Shown piece by piece: positions 1 to 8,075 of a stretch of 64,000 bases of DNA. Both the position numbers and the translations under genes were made by a program. The stretch is from the NCBI RefSeq assembly GCF_018687755.1, contig NZ_CP061305.1, forward strand, positions 619,099-683,098. Reading direction: 5' to 3'. The notes beneath the pieces were generated by a model. That model worked only from the letters and a program-made list of their open reading frames with translations, had not been told where the DNA came from and did not search any database. Source of the stretch: Polynucleobacter sp. JS-Mosq-20-D10. Its GTDB lineage: Bacteria; Pseudomonadota; Gammaproteobacteria; Burkholderiales; Burkholderiaceae. Each line of letters begins with the position of its first letter. The first letter of the stretch is position 1.

Positions 1-590
1 ATTACTTTGGCCCCATTCAGGAGGGGCAAGTTGTGAGGGCTATTCCGGGTATGGATACCGAAGTGCCGATATGGATATTAGGATCTAGCTTATATGGCGC
101 TCAACTAGCGGCTCACTTTGGCTTGCCTTATGCCTTTGCTTCACATTTTGCACCCGAGCAATTATTGGATGCCATGTCCACCTATCGCGAACTGTTTAAG
201 CCATCGGATAAATTGGCCAAACCCTATTGCGCATTTCTGATGAATGTAGTCGCTGCTGATACCGATGAGGAGGCGACCCATCTATTTACTACTTTGCAGC
301 AAAACGTCATTCGTATGCGCCGCAATACCCGCGGGCAGTTACCGCCCCCAATACAAAATATAGACGACTTCTGTGAGCCGCATGAAAAAATGACTGCTGC
401 TCATGCTTTGCGCTGTTCTGCGGTCGGATCTTTGCAGACCGTAAGAAAAGAGATGCAGTATTGGCTTGATCAGACTGGTGCTAATGAAATCATCATCACA
501 GGTCAAATTTATGACCATCAAGCTCGCCTCAAGTCCTTTGAGATTGCTGCTGAGGCAGCCAAAGGATTGCGCTTTAGTTCTCTAACCTAA
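1..590 (+). CDS. LLM-class flavin-dependent oxidoreductase (5' end outside window)
   Basis: This is the C-terminal part of a luciferase-like monooxygenase family protein. The reading frame is open from base 3, so the start lies upstream of the window. The visible residues include VPIWILGSS followed by LAAHFGLPYAFASHFAP, a hallmark of the MsnO8/luciferase group 1 oxidoreductases, which use reduced flavin to oxidise small organic substrates. The C-terminal end is complete and ends in a TAA. It converges on, and overlaps by 9 bases, the PIN-domain gene on the other strand. The substrate cannot be told from the sequence. Confidence 0.88.
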   Translation, partial: YFGPIQEGQVVRAIPGMDTEVPIWILGSSLYGAQLAAHFGLPYAFASHFAPEQLLDAMSTYRELFKPSDKLAKPYCAFLMNVVAADTDEEATHLFTTLQQNVIRMRRNTRGQLPPPIQNIDDFCEPHEKMTAAHALRCSAVGSLQTVRKEMQYWLDQTGANEIIITGQIYDHQARLKSFEIAAEAAKGLRFSSLT

Positions 591-995
591 GACGTTGTAA
601 TTACTGGTAATGAGGATGTCTTCTGAGGCCGCTCTGCATGCGATTTGAAGCACTGCATTATCTTTGCTAATGAGTACCGCAGGTCTTAAGTGATAGGCTA
701 GATCTAAGAAGATCTGATCATCCGGATCCTGGCATTTCCAGGGTGCGGCAGCTAAGTTCGAATCATCCTGCTGCTGCGCGATAGATTGCCATTGAGCCAA
801 AATGGCTGCTTGAGCTTGTTCATCAAGCTTGAAGATAGGGCGCGAGATGACATCAGCAAATTCTTCTATTGTTTTCTGGCTAGCTACGAAGTGTGTTGTT
901 TTATCAAAAAGCGCTTTCTTTAGGTAAAGGGCTTTTTCGTCATTGAAGACAAAAATATCTAGCAAGATATTGGTGTCTAAAACTACGTATCTCAT
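582..995 (-). CDS. PIN-domain protein, putative toxin of TIGR00305 type
   Basis: A 137-residue PIN-domain protein, the usual length for a single-domain PIN RNase toxin. The acidic cluster expected for metal binding is visible: D7 in VVLDTN, E44/E45 in TIEEFADVI, D92/D93 in DPDDQIF, D98, and D112 in ISKDN. Family members usually act as VapC-like ribonucleases, but no antitoxin gene is adjacent. Its start overlaps the stop of the yaeQ-like gene by four bases, so the two are probably translated from one message. The functional role (toxin or housekeeping nuclease) is uncertain. Confidence 0.82.
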   Translation of the reverse strand: MRYVVLDTNILLDIFVFNDEKALYLKKALFDKTTHFVASQKTIEEFADVISRPIFKLDEQAQAAILAQWQSIAQQQDDSNLAAAPWKCQDPDDQIFLDLAYHLRPAVLISKDNAVLQIACRAASEDILITSNYNVLG

Positions 996-1540
996 TGCTG
1001 TTGATTGCGCCAGATTTCCGGGGTGATAGTGACTTGTCCCATATCCGAAGAAACGTATACTTCCCCATCTTGAATATTCACATGCAGAACCATACTTCGC
1101 TCGACTAACTTGTTCAGTTCTTTGGCTTGCTCTGCCGGAATGGAGATCACCTGAAGATTGCGGGCACGAGTCAATTTATTGGCAATACCATCCCACCAGA
1201 TTTTGCTGGTGTGTCCACCATAACAATAGACGATAACTTGATCGGATCGACCACAGGCTTTGAGAATACGTCTTTCATCAGGCTGGCCTATCTCAATCCA
1301 AAGCTTGATGGCATCCGTGAGGTCTTTCACCCAGAGGTCGGGCTCATCTGTATCGCTCAGACCCTTAGTAAAAGCCAGCTCTTCTTGCGCTTGCAGAGCA
1401 AACGCAATGATGCGTACCATCATCCGCTCTTCGGTTTCAGAAGGGTGCTTGGCAATAGTGAGTGAGTGACTGCCGTAATAATGGCGGTCAGAATCTGCGA
1501 CATGAAGGTCGGATTTGTGGATAGTTGCGCGTAGAGCCAT
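992..1540 (-). CDS. yaeQ: YaeQ family protein
   Basis: A 182-residue protein that matches YaeQ along its length: an N-terminal MALRATIHK strand, a central LWIEIGQPDERRILKAC segment and a C-terminal EVYVSS...ITPEIW end. YaeQ has a nuclease-like (PD-(D/E)XK-related) fold; its cellular role is poorly known, and a link to RfaH-type transcription was proposed in E. coli. It is the first gene of a two-gene unit with the overlapping PIN-domain gene. The start is the ATG at 1538-1540. Confidence 0.9.
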   Translation of the reverse strand: MALRATIHKSDLHVADSDRHYYGSHSLTIAKHPSETEERMMVRIIAFALQAQEELAFTKGLSDTDEPDLWVKDLTDAIKLWIEIGQPDERRILKACGRSDQVIVYCYGGHTSKIWWDGIANKLTRARNLQVISIPAEQAKELNKLVERSMVLHVNIQDGEVYVSSDMGQVTITPEIWRNQQQ

Positions 1541-1629
1541 AACGCATTATCGCCTTTTAACGCAGTCATTCGGTCTATCCCAGTATTATTTGGAAAAATG
1601 CCCCAATTTACTGTGTATCGTAGAGACCC

Positions 1630-3240
1630 ATGATCCGTATTACCGAACTTCGTCTACCCATCAGCCATGCTCCTGAGGCATTGGAAGAGGCGATCTTACG
1701 GCGCTTAAATATCCAGGCCCAAGACTTGATTCGGTTTGATATTTTTAAGCGCAGCTACGACGCCAGAAAAAATGTGGCTTTGGCCTTTATCTATACAGTG
1801 GATCTATCGGTCAAGCATGAAGAAAAATTACTGAAGCAGTTTTCGAATGACATTCATATTCGACCATCACCGGATATGAGTTATCACTTTGTGGCCAATG
1901 CCTCACAAGTGAAGAGCGAAAGCTTTGAGCGACCTGTTGTCATTGGATTTGGCCCTTGTGGAATTTTTGCCGCCTTGGTATTGGCGCAGATGGGTTTTAA
2001 GCCAATCGTATTGGAGCGCGGCAAACCAGTACGCGAACGCACTCAAGACACTTGGGGTCTGTGGCGAAAAAATATCCTCAATCCAGAATCCAATGTGCAA
2101 TTTGGTGAGGGGGGAGCAGGGACATTTTCTGATGGCAAGCTTTGGAGTCAAATTAAAGACCCGAAGTTTTACGGTCGTAAAGTCATCGCTGAATTCATCA
2201 AAGCGGGCGCCCCCGAAGAAATTCGTTATGTAGCTAAGCCACATATTGGAACTTTTCGATTGGTAGGCGTCGTTGAAAGAATGCGTCAAGAAATTATTGA
2301 GCTTGGTGGGGAGATTCGTTTCTCACAAAAAGTGGTGGGCTTTGATATTCAGGATGATCAGATTACAGGCGTCAAAATTGAATGTCATCCTGATCTGCCT
2401 GCCAATCATGTCGTGCTGGCTTTGGGGCATAGTGCTCGCGATACCTTTGAGGTCTTGCAGGCGGCAGGTGTTTATATGGAAGCTAAGCCGTTTTCTGTAG
2501 GCTTTCGTATTGAGCATCCCCAGTCTTTAATTGATAAAGCACGCTTAGGACCACATGCTGGTAACGAGTTGATTGGTGCGGCTGATTACAAATTAGTTCA
2601 CCATGCCAAGAATGGCCGCGCCGTCTATAGCTTCTGTATGTGCCCTGGCGGCACAGTAGTGGCAGCCACTTCCGAACCTAATCGAGTTGTCACAAATGGC
2701 ATGAGCCAGTATTCGCGTAATGAGCGCAATGCTAATGCAGGCATCGTTGTTGGCATTACCCCGGATGACTATCCTGGCGGCCCTTTAGCGGGTATCGATT
2801 TTCAGAGAGCCTTAGAGTCGAAAGCATACGAGTTAGGTGGATGCACTTATGAAGCCCCTGGCCAATTGGTGGGCGACTTCTTGGCTGGTAAAGCCTCTAC
2901 AGAATTTGGTTCTGTAATCCCGTCTTATAAGCCCGGCGTGCACCTGACAGATCTTGCCGATGCTTTACCTCCTTATGCCATTGAGGCAATTCGTGAGGCG
3001 ATTCCGGCTTTTGAGAAACAGATTAAAGGCTTCTCGATGAAGGATGCAGTGCTGACGGGTATCGAAACGCGCACATCCTCGCCGTTGCGCATTACTCGAG
3101 GTAGCAATCTTCAGAGCCTAAATATCAAAGGTCTTTACCCTGCAGGCGAGGGCGCTGGCTATGCGGGTGGAATCTTATCGGCAGGAGTTGATGGCATTAA
3201 GGTAGCGGAAGCGGTTGCGCTCGACTATCTATCCAAGTAA
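1630..3240 (+). CDS. NAD(P)/FAD-dependent dehydrogenase (COG2509 type)
   Basis: A 536-residue soluble flavoprotein. About 100 N-terminal residues form a small alpha/beta domain. Then follows the FAD-binding Rossmann motif GFGPCGIFAA at residues 106-115 with the acidic end of strand 2 in VLERG. The C-terminal GLYPAGEGAGYAGGI motif is typical of this family of uncharacterised FAD-dependent dehydrogenases (related to YtfP/HI0933 proteins). The reaction is unknown. It stands alone between a divergent yaeQ unit and a convergent P-loop gene only 4 bases downstream. Confidence 0.9.
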   Translation: MIRITELRLPISHAPEALEEAILRRLNIQAQDLIRFDIFKRSYDARKNVALAFIYTVDLSVKHEEKLLKQFSNDIHIRPSPDMSYHFVANASQVKSESFERPVVIGFGPCGIFAALVLAQMGFKPIVLERGKPVRERTQDTWGLWRKNILNPESNVQFGEGGAGTFSDGKLWSQIKDPKFYGRKVIAEFIKAGAPEEIRYVAKPHIGTFRLVGVVERMRQEIIELGGEIRFSQKVVGFDIQDDQITGVKIECHPDLPANHVVLALGHSARDTFEVLQAAGVYMEAKPFSVGFRIEHPQSLIDKARLGPHAGNELIGAADYKLVHHAKNGRAVYSFCMCPGGTVVAATSEPNRVVTNGMSQYSRNERNANAGIVVGITPDDYPGGPLAGIDFQRALESKAYELGGCTYEAPGQLVGDFLAGKASTEFGSVIPSYKPGVHLTDLADALPPYAIEAIREAIPAFEKQIKGFSMKDAVLTGIETRTSSPLRITRGSNLQSLNIKGLYPAGEGAGYAGGILSAGVDGIKVAEAVALDYLSK

Positions 3241-3244
3241 GTAT

Positions 3245-3841
3245 TTAATTAATTAAGTGATCGATTAATTTCTCAAACTGAATTTCATTAAAATGTAAAT
3301 TATCAAAGCGCTGTATTGCAGTATGCTCTGGTGGCTCTACTCTGCGCTTAATATATTCATCCCAGTGCTGTAGTTTGTATTCATCTCTCGGATCTAAGCG
3401 CCGCTCCATACGGCTTTTAGCTTCACTCTCGTCTAAATCAATCCAGGCAATTCTGATACTCGATACGCTGGGTACGCCCAGTTCTTCGGGCTTAAACATT
3501 CGTCCACTTTGGATTTCACTAGAAAAGGGGCCCACCAGGATGACATTCACACCGAGTTGTAGGTTTTCTTTGGCGATAGCAATGAGTCCTGCATATTCCC
3601 AATTCCTCAAGTTCTGGAGATAGAAAGGACTATCTCGATCATTGGGGTTATTGGTGGTGAGCTTCATGACATGGGCACTGTAGGCGCCATACACCGTATC
3701 TTTATCTAAAAAGAAAAAGTTTTCTCCTGTCTTTTCCACGATGAGTGGCAGTGCTTTTTTAGCTAAAGTGGTTTTACCGGTACCCGCATGGCCGGCAAAG
3801 AGAATAAGTCGTGGAGCGCTAGGGCTGAGCTTACAGGTCAT
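3245..3841 (-). CDS. AAA-family P-loop ATPase / putative kinase
   Basis: A 198-residue P-loop protein with Walker A GHAGTGKT at residues 17-24 and a later VILVGPFSSEI strand. A lid-like RRLDPRDEYK segment resembles small-molecule kinases (gluconate or shikimate kinase-like AAA_33 proteins). The substrate is not recognisable. It is transcribed alone, convergent with the FAD dehydrogenase and divergent from the ABC-F gene. No membrane segment or signal peptide is seen. Confidence 0.75.
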   Translation of the reverse strand: MTCKLSPSAPRLILFAGHAGTGKTTLAKKALPLIVEKTGENFFFLDKDTVYGAYSAHVMKLTTNNPNDRDSPFYLQNLRNWEYAGLIAIAKENLQLGVNVILVGPFSSEIQSGRMFKPEELGVPSVSSIRIAWIDLDESEAKSRMERRLDPRDEYKLQHWDEYIKRRVEPPEHTAIQRFDNLHFNEIQFEKLIDHLIN

Positions 3842-3942
3842 TTATCCCTTTATTTGGAGGTATTCCTTGAGTAAATTCTACTTCTCAATCCCATGTTTAT
3901 TGGAAATATCACCACTTTGGGTGAAGTGACGATAATATCGCC

Positions 3943-5874
3943 ATGGCTTTAATCGTACTCACTGATGCAAAACTGGCTTTTGGCCACGTTGACCTCCTCG
4001 CAAACACTGCTTTCTCATTGGAATCTGGGGAGCGGGTTGGCTTAATCGGCCGTAATGGCACTGGCAAATCCTCTTTATTGAAGATCTTGGCCGGCATAGA
4101 AAAAATGGATGATGGTTTGCTGCAATATCAGCAAGGCCTCCGCATTGCCTATGTTCCACAAGAGCCTATATTTGAAGCTGAGGAGACCGTCTTTGATGCC
4201 GTATCCAAGGGAGTAGCTCAAGCTAAAGCCCTACGTGAAGAATATGAAGCCCTTAGTATTGGAGAGTGGGACGATGCTGCTCACCATCGCCTAGATGAGG
4301 TGCAGTCGCAACTGGAGGCTTTAAGCGGCTGGAATTGGGAGCAACGCGTTCATGAAACGCTGGATCGTCTGCACCTTGAGGCTGAGCTCAAGATTAATAC
4401 TTTGTCGGGCGGAACTAAGAAACGGGTTGCTCTTGCTCGTGCGCTGGTGGAGATGCCAGATGTATTGCTACTGGATGAGCCTACTAACCATTTGGATTTA
4501 GATTCGATTTCTTGGTTAGAGGATTTATTAAAAGAGTACAAAGGCTCCGTCATTCTGATTACCCATGATCGTGCTTTCTTGGATAACGTCTGTACACAGA
4601 TTGTTGAACTCGATCGCGGTATCTTGCGTACCTACCCAGGTAATTTCTCGGCCTATGAGGTATTAAAAGATCAAGAAATGAACTCAGAATCTTTGGCTAA
4701 TGCACGTGCAGATAAGTTACTTGCCCAAGAAGAAGTTTGGATTCGCAAGGGGGTTGAGGCTAGGCGTACTCGTAGCGTTGCTCGTATAGCCCGTCTAGAG
4801 GCTTTGCGTACCACTCGCTCACAAAGACGTGATGCTGTTGGGCAAGTCAAACTTGCAGTTTCAGCAGGGGATAGAAGCGGCAAGATTGTTGCTGATCTAC
4901 AAAATGTTTCTAAGTCATACGAGCGCCCGATTGTGAAGGATTTCACAGCAACGATTTTGCGCGGCGATAAAGTGGGGCTTCTTGGTCCTAACGGTGCTGG
5001 TAAGACCACACTCCTGAAATTAATTCTCGGGACGATTGCACCAGACTCTGGTACGGCAACGATGGGTACGCGCATTGAGGTGGCCTATTTTGACCAAATG
5101 CGTGAAGGTCTCGATCTCAACGCTTCTCTTGAGGATTACATCAGTCCAGGTAGCGAGTGGATCGAAATCAATGGCAATAAGAAGCACGTGAAGAGTTATC
5201 TGAGTGATTTCTTGTTTGCGCCGGAGCGTACTAATTCGCCTGTAAGCACTTTGTCTGGCGGCGAGCGCAACCGCTTATTGTTGGCACGCTTATTCGCACG
5301 CCCTGCAAACGTCTTGGTTTTGGATGAGCCAACTAATGACTTGGATATTGATACCCTAGACTTGCTTGAGCAATTGCTTCAAGACTATAAGGGCACCGTG
5401 TTCTTGGTCAGCCATGATCGTTACTTCTTGGACAACGTGGTTACCAGCATCATTGCTAATGAGGGCGATGGATTTTGGCGAGAATATGAAGGTGGTTACG
5501 AAGACTGGAAGATTCAGAAGGCGCGCTCAGATAAGATTCGTGCAGCTAATGGCGGCCTTAAGGCAGCTGAGAAATCCGAATTAAAGCCAGAAACAAAACC
5601 AGAGGCAAAAGTTGAATCAAAACCCGCTGCCGTAAAAACTGGGGTGAGCAAGCTCAATGGTAAAGAGCGACAGGAATTAGAAGCCCTGCCTTTACAGATT
5701 GAAACTCTGGAGACAGAGCAGGCTGATATTGGGATCGCCATGAGTAATCCAGATCTCTACAAGAACGAACCTGAATTAGCGGCGAGCATGCAAGCGCGCT
5801 TGTCAGAAATCACTGCCGATCTAGACATCAAATTACAGCGCTGGGAGCTACTCTTAAGTCGCTCAGAATCTTAA
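3943..5874 (+). CDS. ABC-F family ATP-binding protein, Uup/YheS-like
   Basis: A 643-residue soluble protein with two ABC ATPase domains and no membrane domain, the ABC-F layout of ribosome-acting translation factors. Walker A motifs are GRNGTGKS (residues 36-43) and GPNGAGKT (348-355). Signatures LSGGTKKRVALARAL and LSGGERNRLLLARL are each followed by LDEPTN. The linker between the domains is charged and arginine-rich, and the C-terminal tail is Lys/Glu-rich and likely coiled-coil, as in Uup. The start is the ATG at 3943. Confidence 0.93.
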   Translation: MALIVLTDAKLAFGHVDLLANTAFSLESGERVGLIGRNGTGKSSLLKILAGIEKMDDGLLQYQQGLRIAYVPQEPIFEAEETVFDAVSKGVAQAKALREEYEALSIGEWDDAAHHRLDEVQSQLEALSGWNWEQRVHETLDRLHLEAELKINTLSGGTKKRVALARALVEMPDVLLLDEPTNHLDLDSISWLEDLLKEYKGSVILITHDRAFLDNVCTQIVELDRGILRTYPGNFSAYEVLKDQEMNSESLANARADKLLAQEEVWIRKGVEARRTRSVARIARLEALRTTRSQRRDAVGQVKLAVSAGDRSGKIVADLQNVSKSYERPIVKDFTATILRGDKVGLLGPNGAGKTTLLKLILGTIAPDSGTATMGTRIEVAYFDQMREGLDLNASLEDYISPGSEWIEINGNKKHVKSYLSDFLFAPERTNSPVSTLSGGERNRLLLARLFARPANVLVLDEPTNDLDIDTLDLLEQLLQDYKGTVFLVSHDRYFLDNVVTSIIANEGDGFWREYEGGYEDWKIQKARSDKIRAANGGLKAAEKSELKPETKPEAKVESKPAAVKTGVSKLNGKERQELEALPLQIETLETEQADIGIAMSNPDLYKNEPELAASMQARLSEITADLDIKLQRWELLLSRSES

Positions 5875-5916
5875 TGTAATTGCAGTCCTAATCCCCAATG
5901 TTCAATGCAGCGTGGG

Positions 5917-6588
5917 TTATGACTTGCTCAATACCCTAGTCAAAAATCTGGAGATATCTACCAGCTCATCTGGATGAAGAGCGTGTTCCATTGGATAGGT
6001 ATTCCAGTCCACCTGATAACCTAATTTTTCTAGGGTATCGGCTGAAGCTTCTGCGCGCTCTAGGGTGATCACGCCATCCCAAACGCCATGCGCCATAAAA
6101 ATAGGAGTCTTGCTATTGTCCTCGCTACTCTCGAGTGCCAGTGAATTTGCTAGAGGTAAATAGCCTGACAGCGCCATGATGCCAGCCAATCTATGTGGAA
6201 AGCGCAGCCCTACTTGCAGAGACATAGCGCAGCCCTGCGAGAAGCCAGCTAAAACAATTTTTTCATAGGCAATGCCACGACTTGTCTCTCGTTCAATTAA
6301 TTCCGAGATCGCTGTTGCTGATTTGTGAATGCCAGCAATATCCTCGCGGTCGTTAATAGCTCTCCCCGTAATGTCATACCAAGCTGGCATCACGTAGCCA
6401 CCATTAACGGTGACAGCCATAGAAGGCGCGCTTGGAAAAATAAATCGAATAGCAGGGCACTCGGAAAGATTGAGTTGGGGAATGATGGGTACAAAGTCAT
6501 TGCCATCAGCCCCTAGTCCATGAAGCCAAATGACAGCAGCGTTTGGATTGGGAGCGGTTTCAATTTCAATACAGGGCAATGCGAGCAT
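5917..6588 (-). CDS. Alpha/beta hydrolase, carboxylesterase/phospholipase family
   Basis: A 223-residue cytosolic esterase of the EstB/YpfH (acyl-protein thioesterase-like) family. The oxyanion region WLHGLGADGND is at residues 21-31. The nucleophile motif GFSQGC has Ser117, and the triad is completed by Asp171 (GVWDGVI) and His202 (MEHALHP). It hydrolyses short acyl esters in characterised relatives. The length matches the family. It is convergent with the ABC-F gene, with 42 bases between the stops. Confidence 0.9.
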   Translation of the reverse strand: MLALPCIEIETAPNPNAAVIWLHGLGADGNDFVPIIPQLNLSECPAIRFIFPSAPSMAVTVNGGYVMPAWYDITGRAINDREDIAGIHKSATAISELIERETSRGIAYEKIVLAGFSQGCAMSLQVGLRFPHRLAGIMALSGYLPLANSLALESSEDNSKTPIFMAHGVWDGVITLERAEASADTLEKLGYQVDWNTYPMEHALHPDELVDISRFLTRVLSKS

Positions 6589-6623
6589 TTATTTTTTATC
6601 CTAAATTACACAGTACATCGTTA

Positions 6624-6644
6624 CTAAGTCTCTCGGGGACTTAG
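6624..6644 (-). terminator. Hairpin after cbpM
   Basis: A 7-bp stem, CTAAGTC at 6624-6630 and GACTTAG at 6638-6644, directly follows the cbpM stop codon. There is no T-run in the direction of cbpM, so it may be a weak terminator or only an mRNA 3'-end structure. Confidence 0.4.
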
Positions 6645-6645
6645 A

Positions 6646-6966
6646 CTATTTTTCACGAACTAGCTGATTGCGAAGGCGACTGATTTCATCTAGAAGATCT
6701 AGCGCTAAAGCAACTCCAGGAGTATTGAGCTCTAGATCATGGGTCAGATGAGCAGCAGTCTTTGCGCGCTGAAGAGACTCTCCGCTAAAGCGCCAGTCCT
6801 CTGGGGATGAGCCCACAGGGCTGAGAACACCCTCGGATACCCAGGACATGATGAGATCCTCTGGTGCGCGCGTTGCTTGTGAAATTTCCACAATGCTCAT
6901 GTGCACTTCCTCCTCAACAACGCTGCCTGTAATCCAGGTGATTTGTGTTTGTGTCATATTCATCAT
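6646..6966 (-). CDS. cbpM: Chaperone modulator CbpM
   Basis: A 106-residue MerR-like helical protein. CbpM binds the J-domain of CbpA and inhibits its co-chaperone and DNA-binding activity. The N-terminal part (VEEEVHMSIVEISQAT) and the central VSEGVLSP turn match the family, and the C-terminus is a helix with LDLLDEISRLRNQL. It overlaps the end of cbpA by four bases (ATGA), the usual cbpA-cbpM arrangement. Two further in-frame ATGs lie within the first four codons. Confidence 0.88.
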   Translation of the reverse strand: MMNMTQTQITWITGSVVEEEVHMSIVEISQATRAPEDLIMSWVSEGVLSPVGSSPEDWRFSGESLQRAKTAAHLTHDLELNTPGVALALDLLDEISRLRNQLVREK

Positions 6967-7943
6967 CTTTTCAAATGGTTTCTGGGCTTGAAATCAAAAG
7001 CTTTCTCCAGTGCTTGATAAGCTTCTTTTTGTGCATCTGTTTCGGCGTTGGGTAAAGCAATGGTTGGCACTACGTATAGATCGCCTGCCTCTTTGCTAGG
7101 GATACCCCTCTCTTTGAGTCGCATCTTGCGGCCGGCTGCTGTGCCCGCCGGAATCTTGAGTTCTAAAGTTGAGCCTGCAGGGGTCGGAATATTGACAGTG
7201 GTTCCAAGCGCTGCTTCCCATGGGGCCAGCGGTAAATTAAGATAAACGTCTTTGCCATCTACGCGATAAATGGGATTGGGATGGAAATCAATCTCAAGAT
7301 ACAGATCACCTGCATCACCAGAGCCCATACCTGGGCCGCCCTGACCAGCTAAGCGTAGATTTTGTCCAGCCTTAATGCCCTTCGGAATGCTGACATCGAG
7401 CTTGCGTTCTTGGGTGCTGACATGGCCGTTGGCATCTTGCGTAGGCATATGCAGGGCGATAGTTCGTTTTGCACCGTTATATGCATCTGCAAGATCAATC
7501 AGTATCTTGGCATGATGATCTTGACCTTTCAAGTTCATACCTTGACGGGGGTTGCCACCTCGTCCACCTTGAGTATGGCGTCCTCTGCCAAAGAGAGACT
7601 CAAAGAATTCGCTTTGATCACCCTCGTAGCCACCGCCAAACCCAGCGTGCCCGCCACCGAAGTTACTGTCAGAATACTCAAATCCCTCGTTCCAGTTTGG
7701 TGGAGGCGTGAAGTCTTGGCCATTTTTCCAGTTAGCGCCCATGCGATCGTAAGCAGCACGCTTTTCAGTATCTTTGAGAACGGAGTAGGCTTCGCCAACT
7801 TCCTTAAATTGAGCCTCTGCCCCAGCTTCTTTATTTACGTCTGGGTGATATTTGCGCGCCAACTTTCGGTAGGCTGCTTTAATTTCTGCTTCAGTGGCGC
7901 CCCGCGCGACACCGAGTGTTTCATAGTAGTCCCTGAATTTCAT
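6963..7943 (-). CDS. cbpA: DnaJ-type co-chaperone CbpA
   Basis: A 326-residue J-protein. The J domain is at residues 1-70 with HPD at 33-35. A Gly/Phe-rich linker runs from about 75 to 135, and the C-terminal substrate-binding domains follow directly. There is no CxxCxGxG zinc finger, which separates it from DnaJ and fits CbpA (curved DNA-binding protein). It stimulates DnaK and, in E. coli, binds curved DNA in stationary phase. It is co-transcribed with its modulator cbpM. Confidence 0.93.
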   Translation of the reverse strand: MKFRDYYETLGVARGATEAEIKAAYRKLARKYHPDVNKEAGAEAQFKEVGEAYSVLKDTEKRAAYDRMGANWKNGQDFTPPPNWNEGFEYSDSNFGGGHAGFGGGYEGDQSEFFESLFGRGRHTQGGRGGNPRQGMNLKGQDHHAKILIDLADAYNGAKRTIALHMPTQDANGHVSTQERKLDVSIPKGIKAGQNLRLAGQGGPGMGSGDAGDLYLEIDFHPNPIYRVDGKDVYLNLPLAPWEAALGTTVNIPTPAGSTLELKIPAGTAAGRKMRLKERGIPSKEAGDLYVVPTIALPNAETDAQKEAYQALEKAFDFKPRNHLKR

Positions 7944-8024
7944 AAGCCTAATGAAGTCCTGATTAATTCAATAGTATTAATTCTACAGTCCCTAGCATTG
8001 ATTTCTAGTTTCTTTTGGGTAAAG

Positions 8025-8047
8025 AAAAAGCGGGCTAGATGCCCGCT
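8025..8047 (-). terminator. Intrinsic terminator of the uxaA-like operon
   Basis: On the minus strand, arms AGCGGGC and GCCCGCT pair around a five-base loop and are followed by a TTTTT run. It lies 29 bases past the stop of the altronate dehydratase-like gene, so it ends that operon before cbpA. Confidence 0.8.
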
Positions 8048-8075
8048 GATCGCTAGCGTGAGGGGGATTCTTTAA

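Noticed and set aside
7362..8075. 237-codon plus-strand frame across cbpA
   Set aside because: It is antisense to the well-supported J-protein gene and shows no recognisable protein features.
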